A stretch of 64,000 nucleotides of DNA from an uncultured Arachnia sp. GTDB taxonomy: Bacteria; Actinomycetota; Actinomycetes; Propionibacteriales; Propionibacteriaceae. Below are positions 1 through 9,114 of this stretch, piece after piece. How positions within the stretch are numbered: position 1 is the first letter of the stretch; each line of letters starts with the position of its first letter. The position numbers and the translations under genes were made by a program. The stretch is taken from NCBI GenBank assembly GCA_934636715.1, contig CAKUBE010000007.1:1-64000 (forward strand), written 5' to 3'. Under the pieces are notes generated by a model that did not search any database, was not told where the DNA came from, and saw nothing but the letters and a program-made list of their open reading frames with translations.

Positions 1-86
1 TGCAAGAATCAGAACAACCTCGACGCCACCGGCGCCGACCAGCCCCACACAGGGCCGTCATGAAATATCGAGGCTAGACTCGGCCC

Positions 87-734
87 ATGGCTTCCGAATC
101 GACCCGACTTGAGGCGCTTCGCTGCGCAGACCACGACCGCGAACTCGTCGCCCAGGTGCTGAACAACGCCTACGCGGAGGGTCGGATCACCTTCGAGGAG
201 CACGCCGACCGCATCGCCAAGGCCTACGACGCCCGCACCTTCGGCGACCTGAACGTCCTCACCACGGACCTGGTTCCCCGCACCCGCCCCGCAGCGCCGG
301 GCCCCGCGCCCGTCACCGCTCCCGCCGTGGTCAGGGCCCCCGGATATCTCCCAGCCGCCTCGGACTTCACCGGCGGCAACGCGTTCATGTCGAGCTTCAA
401 GCCCGGCGCGGTCGGCGTCGTCGCGCCAGAGGTCACACTCAACGCGTGGCTGGGCGACGTGAAGATCGATCTCGTCGGCGCCACGTTCGCGTCCCGCGTG
501 ACCACCGTCAACATCGGCGGGCTGATGTGCGACCTCCGCATCCGCGTTCCCGAGGGCGTCGACGTGAACCTGTCCGGCGTCAACGCCATCATGAGCGACG
601 CGAAAGTCGACGGCCTGCGGCCGCGGTCCGACGGCATGGTGCTCAATCTGCAGGGCACCGTCGTGATGGGCGACGTCAAGGTGCTCGGCCCCGGTGTCGC
701 GAACCAGCGAAAGTATGAGAAGTTTGTGAGGTGA
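87..734 (+). CDS. DUF1707 domain protein with beta-rich C-terminal domain
   Basis: A 215-residue protein. Residues about 5-60 match DUF1707, the short charged helical domain found at the N-terminus of many actinobacterial proteins (LRCADHDRE ... GRITFEEHADR). A Pro/Ala-rich linker (about 67-90) leads to a beta-rich C-terminal half of the kind seen in cell-wall-stress proteins such as LiaF. No signal peptide or membrane segment is visible. The start follows from the DUF1707 boundary. The stop overlaps the GTG of the next gene (GTGA), so the three genes from here to 2676 are probably co-transcribed. The molecular function is unknown; a role at the membrane is inferred from the PH-domain neighbours. 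Confidence 0.8.
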   Translation: MASESTRLEALRCADHDRELVAQVLNNAYAEGRITFEEHADRIAKAYDARTFGDLNVLTTDLVPRTRPAAPGPAPVTAPAVVRAPGYLPAASDFTGGNAFMSSFKPGAVGVVAPEVTLNAWLGDVKIDLVGATFASRVTTVNIGGLMCDLRIRVPEGVDVNLSGVNAIMSDAKVDGLRPRSDGMVLNLQGTVVMGDVKVLGPGVANQRKYEKFVR

Positions 735-1246
735 CCGACACCGCCGACCCCGCCTCCTTCGACGACCTCTTCGCCCCGCCCGGGGTGGAATGGCGGCGTC
801 TGCACCCCAACTACCTGCGGATGAAGCTCTGGCTCATCCCCATCACCTGGCTCATCCTGTTCGGCATCGGCGTCGCCGCCCTCTTCCTCTTCGGCCCCTC
901 CTGGTCGCCCTGGGCACTGGCCGCCGTCGCCGTCCCGTGGATCGCGTGGCGCATGATCCGCGCGCCGCGAGTGTTCCGACGGTGGGGATACGCCGAGCGC
1001 GACGAGGACGTCTACCTCACCAGCGGCCTGTGGCGGCGCCAGCTGCAGTGCGTCCCCTACGGCCGGATGCAGCTGGTCGAGGTGCACTCGGGGCCTATCG
1101 ATCGCCGATTCGGACTGGCCTCGGTGGAGATGGTGACCTCGTCGACCAGCGGCACCATCACGATCCCGGGTCTCTCCGCCGACGACGCCGCCGCGCTCCG
1201 CGACCGCCTGATCAGCCGCGGCGAGCAGCAGCAGGCCGGGATCTGA
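731..1246 (+). CDS. Membrane protein with bacterial PH domain (YdbS-like)
   Basis: A 171-residue protein with two hydrophobic segments (about residues 35-58 and 60-80), followed by a bPH2 (DUF304) domain at about 90-165 containing the typical pattern of a reported orientation-defining arginine and a final Leu/Ile-rich strand. The family (B. subtilis YdbS) works with YdbT-type proteins. It starts with GTG, overlapping the upstream stop, and its own stop overlaps the ATG of the next gene, so translation is coupled on both sides. The role of this family at the membrane is poorly defined, although YdbS/YdbT have been linked to resistance to small peptides in Bacillus. Confidence 0.8.
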   Translation: MTDTADPASFDDLFAPPGVEWRRLHPNYLRMKLWLIPITWLILFGIGVAALFLFGPSWSPWALAAVAVPWIAWRMIRAPRVFRRWGYAERDEDVYLTSGLWRRQLQCVPYGRMQLVEVHSGPIDRRFGLASVEMVTSSTSGTITIPGLSADDAAALRDRLISRGEQQQAGI

Positions 1247-2676
1247 TGGCCGACGACAGCCACCTCCCGCCGGCGGCTGCGGACACGGCGAAGGTCGTCG
1301 AGCGGCCCAGCCCGTTGACGGGCCTCGCGCGCGCCGCGATCTCGCTCGGCGCCGGCGCCTTCCTCGTCATCCGCGAGATCACAGAGAACGGCGGATTCGG
1401 CGAGTTCACCGGGTTCAGCGGCAGCACGCTGTGGATCGGGCTCGGCCTCCTCGCCGTCGCGGTGATCGCCGGAATCAGCGGCCTGTTGACCTGGCGCACC
1501 ACCAGCTTCATCGCCGACGACGACGAGTTCCGCATCGAGCGGCGACTCATCTCCCAGACGTCGACGAGGATCGACTACACGAAGGTGCAGTCCGTCGACC
1601 TCACTCAGCCGCTCGCCGCGCGCGTCCTCGGCCTGGCGAAGGTGCACATCGACGTCGGCGGCGCGGGCGGCCAGGACCTCGTCTACCTCTCCCTCGCCAG
1701 GGCCGAGGCCCTCCGCGCGCACCTGATCGCGAAGGCCCGCAGCCAGCGGGCGTCGGCAGCACCGCCGGTCCCCGCGAGCGAGGAGCTCCCGGAGGCCGAG
1801 ATCCCGGCCGACGGCGACGCGCCCACCCGGCCGGACCTCCCCGTGGGCCTCGACGGAGGTGCGGTCTCGGAGGCACCGGAGGAGCTCGTCGTCGCGATTC
1901 CGCCGCGCAACCTCCTCCTCGGCACCTTCTTCTCCACGTCGACCCTGTGGGCGCTGCTCGGCGCCGGCGTCGTCCTGGTCATCTCCTTCCTCACCCACAC
2001 CACCTTCACGAAATGGGCGGCGATCATCGGCATCGTCGGCTGGGCCTGGCGGCAGACCGGCGGCAACTGGGGCTTCCGCATGACGCGCCAGGACGGCGCG
2101 CTCCGGGTGCGGCGCGGGGCGCTCAGCACCAAGTCGCAGAGCCTGCGCCCCGGGCGGATCCAGGCCGTCGAGATCCGGCAGGACATCCTGCACCGCCTCA
2201 CCGGCCTCTACCAGATGAGCGTCACCGTGCTCGGCTACGGCAACCCCCTGGAGGACGAGGACCACGCCACCAACGCCGTCCTCCTCCCCTACGGCACCTG
2301 GGACGACGTGCTGCGCGTCCTGGACGCGGTCTGGCCGGAGGTCGACCTTTCGCAGATCACACCGCACCCGCAACCCGAGCGCGCCCGCTGGCTGACCCCC
2401 CTCACGTTCGACACGCACACATGGGGCATCGGCGAGCACGTCATCGTCGCGCAGCACGGGCTTTTCACTCAGACGCGTTCGATCGTCCCGCACCGCCGGA
2501 TGCAGTCCGCGAGCATCAGCCAGGGCCCGCTGCAGCGTCGACTGGGCCTGGCCACCATCGAGATCCACACCACCACCGGCCCGGTCACCATGCAGCTCTA
2601 TCACCTGGACGCGGCGATCGCCCGGCAGGTGCTCGAGGACCAGGTCGCGCTCGCCCGGGCCGCGCGCGCCGTCTAG
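1246..2676 (+). CDS. Membrane protein with three bacterial PH domains (YdbT-like)
   Basis: A 476-residue partner of the preceding PH protein. The frame is open further upstream, but the ATG at 1246 overlaps the preceding stop (TGATG) and starts the recognisable protein. Hydrophobic pairs lie at about residues 28-43/62-80 and 228-268. bPH2 domains follow at about 82-155, 280-355 and 390-470, each showing the family pattern of I/V-pHRR/KIQ-S-V/I then LGL. The layout of two membrane hairpins and three PH modules is that of YdbT. The three-gene set looks like one operon. The function is inferred only from the family. Confidence 0.82.
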   Translation: MADDSHLPPAAADTAKVVERPSPLTGLARAAISLGAGAFLVIREITENGGFGEFTGFSGSTLWIGLGLLAVAVIAGISGLLTWRTTSFIADDDEFRIERRLISQTSTRIDYTKVQSVDLTQPLAARVLGLAKVHIDVGGAGGQDLVYLSLARAEALRAHLIAKARSQRASAAPPVPASEELPEAEIPADGDAPTRPDLPVGLDGGAVSEAPEELVVAIPPRNLLLGTFFSTSTLWALLGAGVVLVISFLTHTTFTKWAAIIGIVGWAWRQTGGNWGFRMTRQDGALRVRRGALSTKSQSLRPGRIQAVEIRQDILHRLTGLYQMSVTVLGYGNPLEDEDHATNAVLLPYGTWDDVLRVLDAVWPEVDLSQITPHPQPERARWLTPLTFDTHTWGIGEHVIVAQHGLFTQTRSIVPHRRMQSASISQGPLQRRLGLATIEIHTTTGPVTMQLYHLDAAIARQVLEDQVALARAARAV

Positions 2677-2686
2677 TCCGCGGGCA

Positions 2687-2760
2687 CGGAGTTTCGACGC
2701 ACAACCGCCCCGTTCGCGACCGATCGTGCACGACACACCCTGTTATGCGCGAAAACTCCG
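2687..2760. repeat. 74-bp imperfect palindrome
   Basis: Outer arms CGGAGTTT (2687-2694) and AAACTCCG (2753-2760) continue inward; 15 of the first 20 positions pair without gaps (ACGC/GCGC and AAC/GTT also match). The centre of symmetry is CGATCG near 2721-2726. It lies in the 153-bp gap between the PH operon and ppgK. It matches the other palindromes in this window in size (72-74 bp) but not in sequence. It could be a transcript-end hairpin or a small mobile palindrome. Confidence 0.55.
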
Positions 2761-2829
2761 GGGCCTGCGGATACACCTTTTTGAGGGGGACGACTGTGGT
2801 CGCGGCCTCGGACGCTACGCTCTCCTGTC

Positions 2830-3606
2830 ATGAGCATTCTTCTCGGCATCGACGTTGGTGGCTCGGGCGTCAAGGGCGCGCCTGTTGACCTGGAGGCGGG
2901 CGAGTTCGCCAAGCCGCGCCTCCGTATCCCGACGCCCGCGGAGTCGACGCCGCGCAACGTGGCAGCGGTCATCGCGGAGATCATCGCGGAGTTCGCCGAG
3001 GACATCGGCGACACCCCCGTCGGCCTGACCATTCCCGCCCCCGTCGTGCACGGCCGGGTGCCGTTCATCGCAAACCTGCACCAAGACTGGGCCGGCCTGC
3101 AGGCCGACGAGTTCTTCTCGGATCGCCTGGGCCGCCAGATCACGCTGGTCAACGACGCCGACGCCGCGGGCCTGGCCGAGGTCCACTTCGGCGCGGCGCA
3201 GGGCCACCCCGGCCTCGTGGTCCTCACCACGCTCGGCACGGGCATCGGCTCCGCGATCATCTACCGCGGCGTCCTGCTACCCAACTCTGAACTGGGTCAC
3301 CTGGAGATCGACGGCTACGACGCCGAGAAGCGCGCGGCGTCGTCGGCGAAGGACAGGGAGGCCCTGAGCTACGAGAAGTGGGCGACCAAGCGGCTGCAGC
3401 GCTACTACAGCCACGTCGAGATGCTGCTCTCCCCCGACCTCTTCGTCGTCGGCGGCGGCGTGTCGAAGGACTGGGACAAGTTCGGCCCGCTGCTTACGCT
3501 GAACACGAAGATCATCCCGGCGAAGCTCCGCAACAAGGCGGGCATCATCGGCGCCGCGCTCGCGGCGGCAGACGCCGCGGAACACCCCGACCCGCTCCAC
3601 AAATAG
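2830..3606 (+). CDS. ppgK: Polyphosphate glucokinase
   Basis: A 258-residue ROK-family kinase that phosphorylates glucose to glucose-6-phosphate with polyphosphate (or ATP) in the cytoplasm. Visible motifs are the N-terminal phosphate loop LGIDVGGSGVKG (residues 5-16), the NDADAAG segment (about 114-120), LGTGIGSA (about 136-143) and the glycine-rich VVGGGVS near 208. The length matches mycobacterial and propionibacterial PpgK (about 250-270). It is monocistronic: a palindrome lies upstream and a bidirectional-type terminator downstream. With pgi at 20-22 kb it feeds sugars released by the nearby glycosidases into glycolysis. Confidence 0.93.
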   Translation: MSILLGIDVGGSGVKGAPVDLEAGEFAKPRLRIPTPAESTPRNVAAVIAEIIAEFAEDIGDTPVGLTIPAPVVHGRVPFIANLHQDWAGLQADEFFSDRLGRQITLVNDADAAGLAEVHFGAAQGHPGLVVLTTLGTGIGSAIIYRGVLLPNSELGHLEIDGYDAEKRAASSAKDREALSYEKWATKRLQRYYSHVEMLLSPDLFVVGGGVSKDWDKFGPLLTLNTKIIPAKLRNKAGIIGAALAAADAAEHPDPLHK

Positions 3607-3609
3607 CCA

Positions 3610-3649
3610 CCGCTGGTTGAGCCGGCATCACCGCTGGCTCAACCAGCGG
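3610..3649. terminator. Bidirectional hairpin terminator between ppgK and argS
   Basis: Perfect 14-bp arms CCGCTGGTTGAGCC (3610-3623) and GGCTCAACCAGCGG (3636-3649) enclose a 12-nt loop. The hairpin sits 4 bp after the ppgK stop and 8 bp before the argS stop on the other strand, so it can serve both convergent genes. There is no U-tract. The stem sequence is the GGTTGAGCC core of the dispersed repeat seen elsewhere in the window. Confidence 0.75.
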
Positions 3650-3656
3650 GGGCGGT

Positions 3657-5300
3657 TCACATGCGGTCGGGGGCGTCGATCCCGAGCAGGTCGAGGCCCT
3701 TCGCCAGCACGCGCTTCGTCGCCGCGCAGAGCGCGAGGCGCGACGCGCGCACGTCGCCCTCGGACTTCAGCACCGGGCAGGCCTCGTAGAACGACGCGAG
3801 CGTGCCCGCCAGCTCGTACAGGTACCCGCACAGCTTGTGCGGCGTGAGCTGCACCGCGACCTCGTCGACCACGTCGCCGAAGCCGCTCAACTGCAGCGCG
3901 AGCTGCTGCTCGACGGGCTCCTCCAGCACGGTGACCGCGCCGTAGCCGAGGCCGGCCTCCTCCGCGTTGCGCAGGATCCGCGACGCGCGGGCGTGCGCAT
4001 ACTGCAGGTAAGGACCAGTGTCGCCGGTGGTCTTGACCATGCGCTCGGCGTTGAAGACGTAGTCCTTCTGCAGGCCGCTGCTGAGGTCCGAGTACTTGAT
4101 GGCCGCGAGCGCGATGTTCGGCGCGGCCTCCTCCTCCGCCGCGTCGAGCAGCGACTCCAGCGTGGCCGCCGAGCCGTCGCGCGTCTTGAACGGCTTGCCG
4201 TCGCTGCCGAGCACCATGCCGTAGCCGACGTGCTGCGCGACGACGTCCTCCGGGAGGAAGCCCGCCTTGCGGGCCGCGGCGAAGACCTCCGCGAAGTGGC
4301 CCGCTTGGCGGGCGTCGGTGACATAGATGATGCGGTCCGCGTGGAGCACGTTCACGCGACGGCGGATCGCGGCCAGGTCGGTCGTCGCGTAGCCGTAGCC
4401 GCCGTCGGACTTCCGCACAATCAGCGGCGCGTCGAAACCGTCGACGAACACGCACAGCGCGCCCTGATCCAGCGTCGCCACCCCGGAGTCCTCGAGCTCG
4501 CGCACCAGCACGGGCAGGTCGTCGTTGTAGGTCGACTCGCCGGCCAGGTCGTCGTCGGTCAGCAGCACGCCGAGCCGGCGGTAGGCCTCGTTGAACGCGG
4601 GCTTGGAGATGTCGACGAGCTGGTGCCAGATGGCCAGCGACTGCTCGTCGCCGCCCTGGAACACCGCGACCCGCGCGCGGGCGCGCGTGGCGAACTCCTC
4701 GTCCTCGCGGAACCGGGCGGACGCGCGCTTGTACAGCGCGTCGGCCTCCGCCAGCGTCAGCGCGCCGGCGTCGATGCCCTCGTCGAGCACCTCCTCGATC
4801 AGCATGCCGAACTGCGTTCCCCAGTCGCCGATGTGGTTCTGCGGGATGACCGTGTGGCCGATGGCGGTGAGCACGCGGTTGAAGCAGTCGCCGATGATCG
4901 TGGTGCGCAGGTGCCCGACGTGCATCTGCTTCGCCACGTTCGGAGCCGAGTAGTCGATGACGACGCGCTGCGGGAACGCGACGGGGTTGATGCCGCCGTG
5001 GGGGTCCTCCAGCAGCGCGGTGGCCGCCGCCGCGAGCACGTCGGTGCGCATCCGGAAGTTGATGAAGCCCGGCCCGGCGATCTCCAGCGGCTCGCACAGG
5101 TCGTCGATGTCCAGCCGCGCGACGATGTCCGCCGCCACCTCGCGCGGGGGGCGTCCCTGCTGCTTCGCCAGGCGCAGCGCGACGTTCGACTGGAAGTGTC
5201 CGAACTGCGGCTTGGTCGCCGGACGCATCTCCGGGTCGACGCCGACGACGGCGCGCAACCGGGCGTCGAGAAGGGCGGGAAGAGACTGCATGCGCGCCAT
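3657..5300 (-). CDS. argS: Arginyl-tRNA synthetase
   Basis: A 547-residue class I aminoacyl-tRNA synthetase that charges tRNA-Arg. Seen in order: an N-terminal additional domain (about 1-95), the HIGH-type motif in the APNVAKQMHVGHLR region (about 118-131), the ArgRS-specific GSDGKPFKTRDG segment that stands in for KMSKS (about 361-372), GPYLQYAHAR near 430, and the DALR anticodon-binding domain ending in LLGIDAPDRM. The start is placed at the ATG giving MARMQSLPALL; a second ATG lies three codons in. It is convergent with ppgK. Confidence 0.95.
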   Translation of the reverse strand: MARMQSLPALLDARLRAVVGVDPEMRPATKPQFGHFQSNVALRLAKQQGRPPREVAADIVARLDIDDLCEPLEIAGPGFINFRMRTDVLAAAATALLEDPHGGINPVAFPQRVVIDYSAPNVAKQMHVGHLRTTIIGDCFNRVLTAIGHTVIPQNHIGDWGTQFGMLIEEVLDEGIDAGALTLAEADALYKRASARFREDEEFATRARARVAVFQGGDEQSLAIWHQLVDISKPAFNEAYRRLGVLLTDDDLAGESTYNDDLPVLVRELEDSGVATLDQGALCVFVDGFDAPLIVRKSDGGYGYATTDLAAIRRRVNVLHADRIIYVTDARQAGHFAEVFAAARKAGFLPEDVVAQHVGYGMVLGSDGKPFKTRDGSAATLESLLDAAEEEAAPNIALAAIKYSDLSSGLQKDYVFNAERMVKTTGDTGPYLQYAHARASRILRNAEEAGLGYGAVTVLEEPVEQQLALQLSGFGDVVDEVAVQLTPHKLCGYLYELAGTLASFYEACPVLKSEGDVRASRLALCAATKRVLAKGLDLLGIDAPDRM

Positions 5301-5367
5301 TGTTCCACCCCGCCCCTCCTCCAGTCACACCAGCTAGGCCTGACTACCACTGGTGGTCCCCCACCGC

Positions 5368-6978
5368 TCAACCGGCGGTAACGGCCTCCACTGCGGCGCG
5401 CTCGATGGCCAACCCCGCGCGGTAGCGGGACATGAAGGCGTCGAAGCCGTCGACATCCGCCGGCGCGGGGGCGACCGTCACGACGTCGGCGCCGGCGAAG
5501 ACCTCGGCGGCGAGCCACTCGGCGAGGGAGCCCTCGCCGACGCGCAGGTACTGCGCGAGGAGCGCCATGCCCCAGGCGCCGCCCTCGCCGGCGAGGTCGC
5601 CGACGGAGACGGGGGTGTCCATCGAGGCGGCGAGGAAGCCCTGCGCGACGCCCTTCGTCTTGAACAGGCCGCCGTGGGCGAACATCGAGTCGAGCTGCAC
5701 GCCCTCGTCCTTCAGCAGGACGTCCATGCCGACGCGCAGCGCGCCCAACGACGCGAACAGGTGGGTGCGCATGAAGTTGGCCAGCGTGAACCGGCTCTCC
5801 GGCGTGCGCACGAACAGCGGGCGCCCGGCCTCCATGCCGACGACGTGCTCGCCCGCCAGGTAGTTGTAGGCGAGCATCCCGCCGCCGTCGGCATCGCCGT
5901 CGAGGGCCGCCCGGTAGAGGGTCTCGAACAAGGTGTTGGTGTCGACGACCGCGCCGAGCGCCGCGGCGACCTCGCCGAAGAGCGACACCCACGCGCTGAG
6001 GTCGACGGTGCCGTTGTTGCAGTGCGCCATGGCCACGAGGTCGCCCGCGGGCGTGGTGACCAGGTCGATCTCCTCGTGGAGCCTGCGCAACGGGCCCTCG
6101 AGGACCACCATCGCGAAGATCGACGTGCCCGCGGACACGTTGGCGGTGCGGCGCGCGACCGAGTTGGTCGCCACCATGCCGGTCCCGGCGTCGCCCTCGG
6201 GGGGCGCCATGGGGATGCCCGCCTGGAGCCGCCCCGTCGGGTCGAGCAGCAGCGCACCGTCCGACGTCAGGGCGCCCGCCTGCCGACCCGCGGGCAGGAC
6301 GCCGGGCAGCAGCGCGCCGAGGCGCCACGGGTAGCCGCGTTCGGCGACCAGGTCGTCGAACTGCGCGAGCATGCGCTCGTCGAAACCGCCGGCCGCGACG
6401 TCGATCGGGAACATGCCGCTGGCGTCGCCGACGCCGAGCACCCGCTCACCGGACAGGCGCCAGTGGACGTAGCCGGACAGCGTGGTGAGGAAGTCGATGT
6501 CGGCGACGTGCGGCTCGTCGGCGAGCACGGCCTGATAGAGGTGCGCGACGCTCCAGCGCTGCGGGATGTTGTGCTGGAAGAGCGGCGTGAGGACGGCCGA
6601 CGCCTCGGCCGTGAGGGTGTTCTGCCAGGTGCGGAACGGCACGAGGAGGGCGCCGTCGGCGCCGAAAGCGAGATAGCCGTGCATCATCGCGGAGAACCCC
6701 AGCGCGCCGACGCGTTCCAGGACGACCCCCGTCGCCGACTCCACGTTCGCGGCCAGTTCCGCGTACGCCGCCCGCAACCCGGTCCAGACCGCGTCGAGAT
6801 CGTAGGTCCAGACGCCGCCCTCCAGCTTCGACTTCCAGTCGTAGCCGCCGGTCGCGATGGGCTGCTGATCGGGCCCGATCAGCACCGCCTTGATGCGGGT
6901 CGAGCCGAACTCGATGCCCAACGACGTGTTCGCGTTCTGAACCGCCTCGCGCGCTGCCTGATCCACGATGACCTCCAC
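5368..6978 (-). CDS. FGGY-family carbohydrate kinase (L-ribulokinase/xylulokinase-like)
   Basis: A 536-residue sugar kinase of the FGGY fold. The N-terminal ATPase loop is [15 protein letters not shown] (about 20-34); MMHGYLAF and LSGYVHW motifs follow, and the C-terminal lobe contains [12 protein letters not shown] and [11 protein letters not shown]. This subgroup, with the MMHGY signature, is found in arabinose and pentose loci of Firmicutes and Bacteroides and is often named ribulokinase-like. The substrate cannot be decided here because no isomerase or epimerase is adjacent. It stands alone between argS and a palindromic element. Confidence 0.8.
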   Translation of the reverse strand: MEVIVDQAAREAVQNANTSLGIEFGSTRIKAVLIGPDQQPIATGGYDWKSKLEGGVWTYDLDAVWTGLRAAYAELAANVESATGVVLERVGALGFSAMMHGYLAFGADGALLVPFRTWQNTLTAEASAVLTPLFQHNIPQRWSVAHLYQAVLADEPHVADIDFLTTLSGYVHWRLSGERVLGVGDASGMFPIDVAAGGFDERMLAQFDDLVAERGYPWRLGALLPGVLPAGRQAGALTSDGALLLDPTGRLQAGIPMAPPEGDAGTGMVATNSVARRTANVSAGTSIFAMVVLEGPLRRLHEEIDLVTTPAGDLVAMAHCNNGTVDLSAWVSLFGEVAAALGAVVDTNTLFETLYRAALDGDADGGGMLAYNYLAGEHVVGMEAGRPLFVRTPESRFTLANFMRTHLFASLGALRVGMDVLLKDEGVQLDSMFAHGGLFKTKGVAQGFLAASMDTPVSVGDLAGEGGAWGMALLAQYLRVGEGSLAEWLAAEVFAGADVVTVAPAPADVDGFDAFMSRYRAGLAIERAAVEAVTAG

Positions 6979-7078
6979 AGTCCGACCGCGCCCTATCGCA
7001 CGGTGATCTCGGAGAGCAGCCTACCGGAATGAGACCGGTCACATGTGTTGCGGCGCAAACCCCCGGCTACTCAAGAGC

Positions 7079-7151
7079 GAGCACAAATCTCTGTACGCGC
7101 GAGGGTAGGTCCATATACGCCGCACCCTCACCCATACAGAGATTTGTGCTC
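7079..7151. repeat. 73-bp palindromic element, family A copy 1
   Basis: Perfect 17-bp outer arms GAGCACAAATCTCTGTA (7079-7095) and their complement (7135-7151). Inner arms GAGGGT (7101-7106) and ACCCTC (7124-7129) surround an AT-rich centre CATATAC. It lies in the gap between two same-strand genes, 33 bp after the end of the debranching-enzyme gene. The second copy is at 58219-58290 with the same outer arm core (CAAATCTCTGTA) but different inner arms that still pair. Confidence 0.8.
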
Positions 7152-7183
7152 ACCGTGGGTAGGGGCAGCGGTGGTGGTTTCGT

Positions 7184-9055
7184 CTAGCGGGATCCGGTCA
7201 GGGCCCGATGCACCGGGACGACGGCGGCGGCGGCCCAGCCCTGCGGCCGGCACGACGACGGGTAGCTGACCGGGCGGTTGCCCTCCTCCGCACCGAACCC
7301 GCCGAACAGCTCAGGTGCCCGCGACTCGAACGCGTCCGCGGCCCGCACCAGCTGGCGCGCCAGCTCCCGCGCGTGCGCGGCGAGTCCCGCGCGGGACATG
7401 CCCTCGATGGCGACGGCCGTGTCGTGCACCCACACGCTGCCGCAGTGGTAGGACAGCGGCCAGTACGCCGCCTCGTCGGCCGCCATGGTGCGCAGCCCGA
7501 AGCCGGACGCGAAGCGCGGCTCCAGCAGCAGGTCCGCGAGCGCGACCTCCTCCTCCGCGCTCAACAGCGTCGTGCCGATGAGCTGGCCGATATTGGAGGT
7601 CTTCGAGTCGACGGGGACGCCCGCGCCGTCGAGCGCGATAGCGGGGAACCGGTCGCCGCCGCGCTCCACCCAGAACGCCGCGCGGAAGCGGACCCGCATG
7701 GCCTCCGCCCACTCGCGCCAGGGCGCGCCGTCGCCGCCGAACGCGTCGAGCAGGGCCGCGGCGGACTCCGCGGCGAGGCAGGCCTGCGCCTGGACCTCCG
7801 CCAACGCGATGGGCCCGGTGGCGATCGCGCCGTCGCGGAAACGGATGGAGTCGCCCGAGTCCTTCCACCCCTGGTTCGCGAGCCCGTGCCCGGTGGTGTC
7901 GAGGTACTTGAGGAAGCCCGAGTCGTCGGGACAGCTGTCGTCGCGCAGCCAGCCGAGCGCCGCGTGCAGCGCCGGAAGCAGCGCGCGGACCTCGTCGTCG
8001 GGAAGCCCGGCGCGCCAGGCGTCGTGCAGCAGGATGATCCACAGCCCCGTGGCGTCGATGGTGCCGTAGTACACCGGCGGCAGCGAGAGCCCCTCCCCCG
8101 GCAGCGTGAAGGCGCCGGCACGCACCTCGTGCAGGATCTTGCCGGGCTGCTCCGCGGTGGCCTCGTCGGTCCTCGTGCCCTGGCGTGCGGCAAGCGTGCG
8201 CAGCGTGGCGGCGGCGAGGCCGGTCGAGACGGGGAGCAGGAAGCGCGCGGCGATCAGCGAGTCCCGCCCGAAGAGGGTCAGGAACCACGGCGCGCCCGCC
8301 GCGACGAACGGGCCTTGGCCGGCGTCGAGGAGGAGGGCGCGGCAGTCGGCGAGGGCCTGGGCGGCCCACCGGTCGAGCGCGGCGTCGCCGCTGGGCCCGA
8401 GGGCGGCCAGTTCCGCCCGGCCGGGGCCGACGACGGCGTCGGCATCGCCGACCTCGATGGACACCTCGACCTCCGCCGTCCCCCGCGCGGGAAGTTCGAT
8501 GACCGCCGAAACAGTGGCGAGCTGGCCCGTGAGCGAGAGCTCCGCCCCGCGTGCCCGCAGCCGCACCTCGCGGGCGCCGTCAGTGGCGCGCACCTCGCCG
8601 TCGGCCAGGGTCACGTCGACGGCGACCGGCCGGCGCCGGCCCTCCTTGATGGCCTGCATCTCGGAGAACTCGATCCCGAACGCGAGCTCCAGCGGCACCC
8701 GCACGGCCTCGTTCAGCCCGTTGACCACGCGCAGCCGCTCCTCGACGAGGCCCGGCGCGACCGTGCGGCGCCACTCGACGAGCACGCGCGGGTCCGCGGT
8801 GTGATCGTCGACGGTGCGGGCGAGGCCGCGCACCACGAGCCGACCCGGCTCGGTCGCGACCCCCGCCACCTCGATCGGCAAGCCGTCGACGCGCAGCTCG
8901 GCGGAACGGATGAGGCGCCAGTCGGCGTGGTAGAGCCCGTGGATGGGGCGCGACCAGTAGTCGCCGCTCCGCCCCGACCAGACTTGCGTGGGGGCGACGA
9001 CGACGACGGTCTCGTCATTGAGGAAGGGCTGCAGGCCTACACCGGTAACGCTCAT
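7184..9055 (-). CDS. Glycogen-debranching-type amylo-alpha-1,6-glucosidase family protein
   Basis: A 623-residue protein. Residues about 5-205 are the N-terminal beta-sandwich of glycogen debranching N-terminal-domain proteins (LNDETVVVVAP, then the HADWRLIRSAEL strand). The rest is an (alpha/alpha)6-barrel glycosidase domain with a TLFGRDSLIAAR motif (about 262-273), a YYGTIDATGLWI motif (about 328-339) and a C-terminal LSYHCGSVWVHDTA segment. Actinobacterial relatives are annotated as amylo-alpha-1,6-glucosidases and sit in sugar-uptake loci. No signal peptide is seen, so it probably acts on imported oligosaccharides. It is divergent from the LacI regulator, with paired operators between them. 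Confidence 0.85.
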   Translation of the reverse strand: MSVTGVGLQPFLNDETVVVVAPTQVWSGRSGDYWSRPIHGLYHADWRLIRSAELRVDGLPIEVAGVATEPGRLVVRGLARTVDDHTADPRVLVEWRRTVAPGLVEERLRVVNGLNEAVRVPLELAFGIEFSEMQAIKEGRRRPVAVDVTLADGEVRATDGAREVRLRARGAELSLTGQLATVSAVIELPARGTAEVEVSIEVGDADAVVGPGRAELAALGPSGDAALDRWAAQALADCRALLLDAGQGPFVAAGAPWFLTLFGRDSLIAARFLLPVSTGLAAATLRTLAARQGTRTDEATAEQPGKILHEVRAGAFTLPGEGLSLPPVYYGTIDATGLWIILLHDAWRAGLPDDEVRALLPALHAALGWLRDDSCPDDSGFLKYLDTTGHGLANQGWKDSGDSIRFRDGAIATGPIALAEVQAQACLAAESAAALLDAFGGDGAPWREWAEAMRVRFRAAFWVERGGDRFPAIALDGAGVPVDSKTSNIGQLIGTTLLSAEEEVALADLLLEPRFASGFGLRTMAADEAAYWPLSYHCGSVWVHDTAVAIEGMSRAGLAAHARELARQLVRAADAFESRAPELFGGFGAEEGNRPVSYPSSCRPQGWAAAAVVPVHRALTGSR

Positions 9056-9114
9056 GCCACCTCAGTTTCGGATCAGGGGTTCACATCGGGTTGGCTTTAC
9101 GCTAGCGTGTTTCT

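Noticed and set aside
1..50. Possible divergent gene running off the left edge on the minus strand (GTG near 40, reading MGLVGAGGVEVVLILA).
   Set aside because: Only about 13 codons are visible, the ribosome-binding site is weak, and other frames look equally plausible.
790..1245. Upstream extension of the three-PH-domain protein.
   Set aside because: The extension is Arg/Pro-rich out-of-frame translation of the preceding PH gene; the ATG at 1246 overlaps the upstream stop.
3837..5381. Long plus-strand open frame across argS.
   Set aside because: It is the antisense shadow of argS; the composition is Arg/Val/Leu/Asp-rich and no motifs are seen. High GC content gives many such frames in this window.
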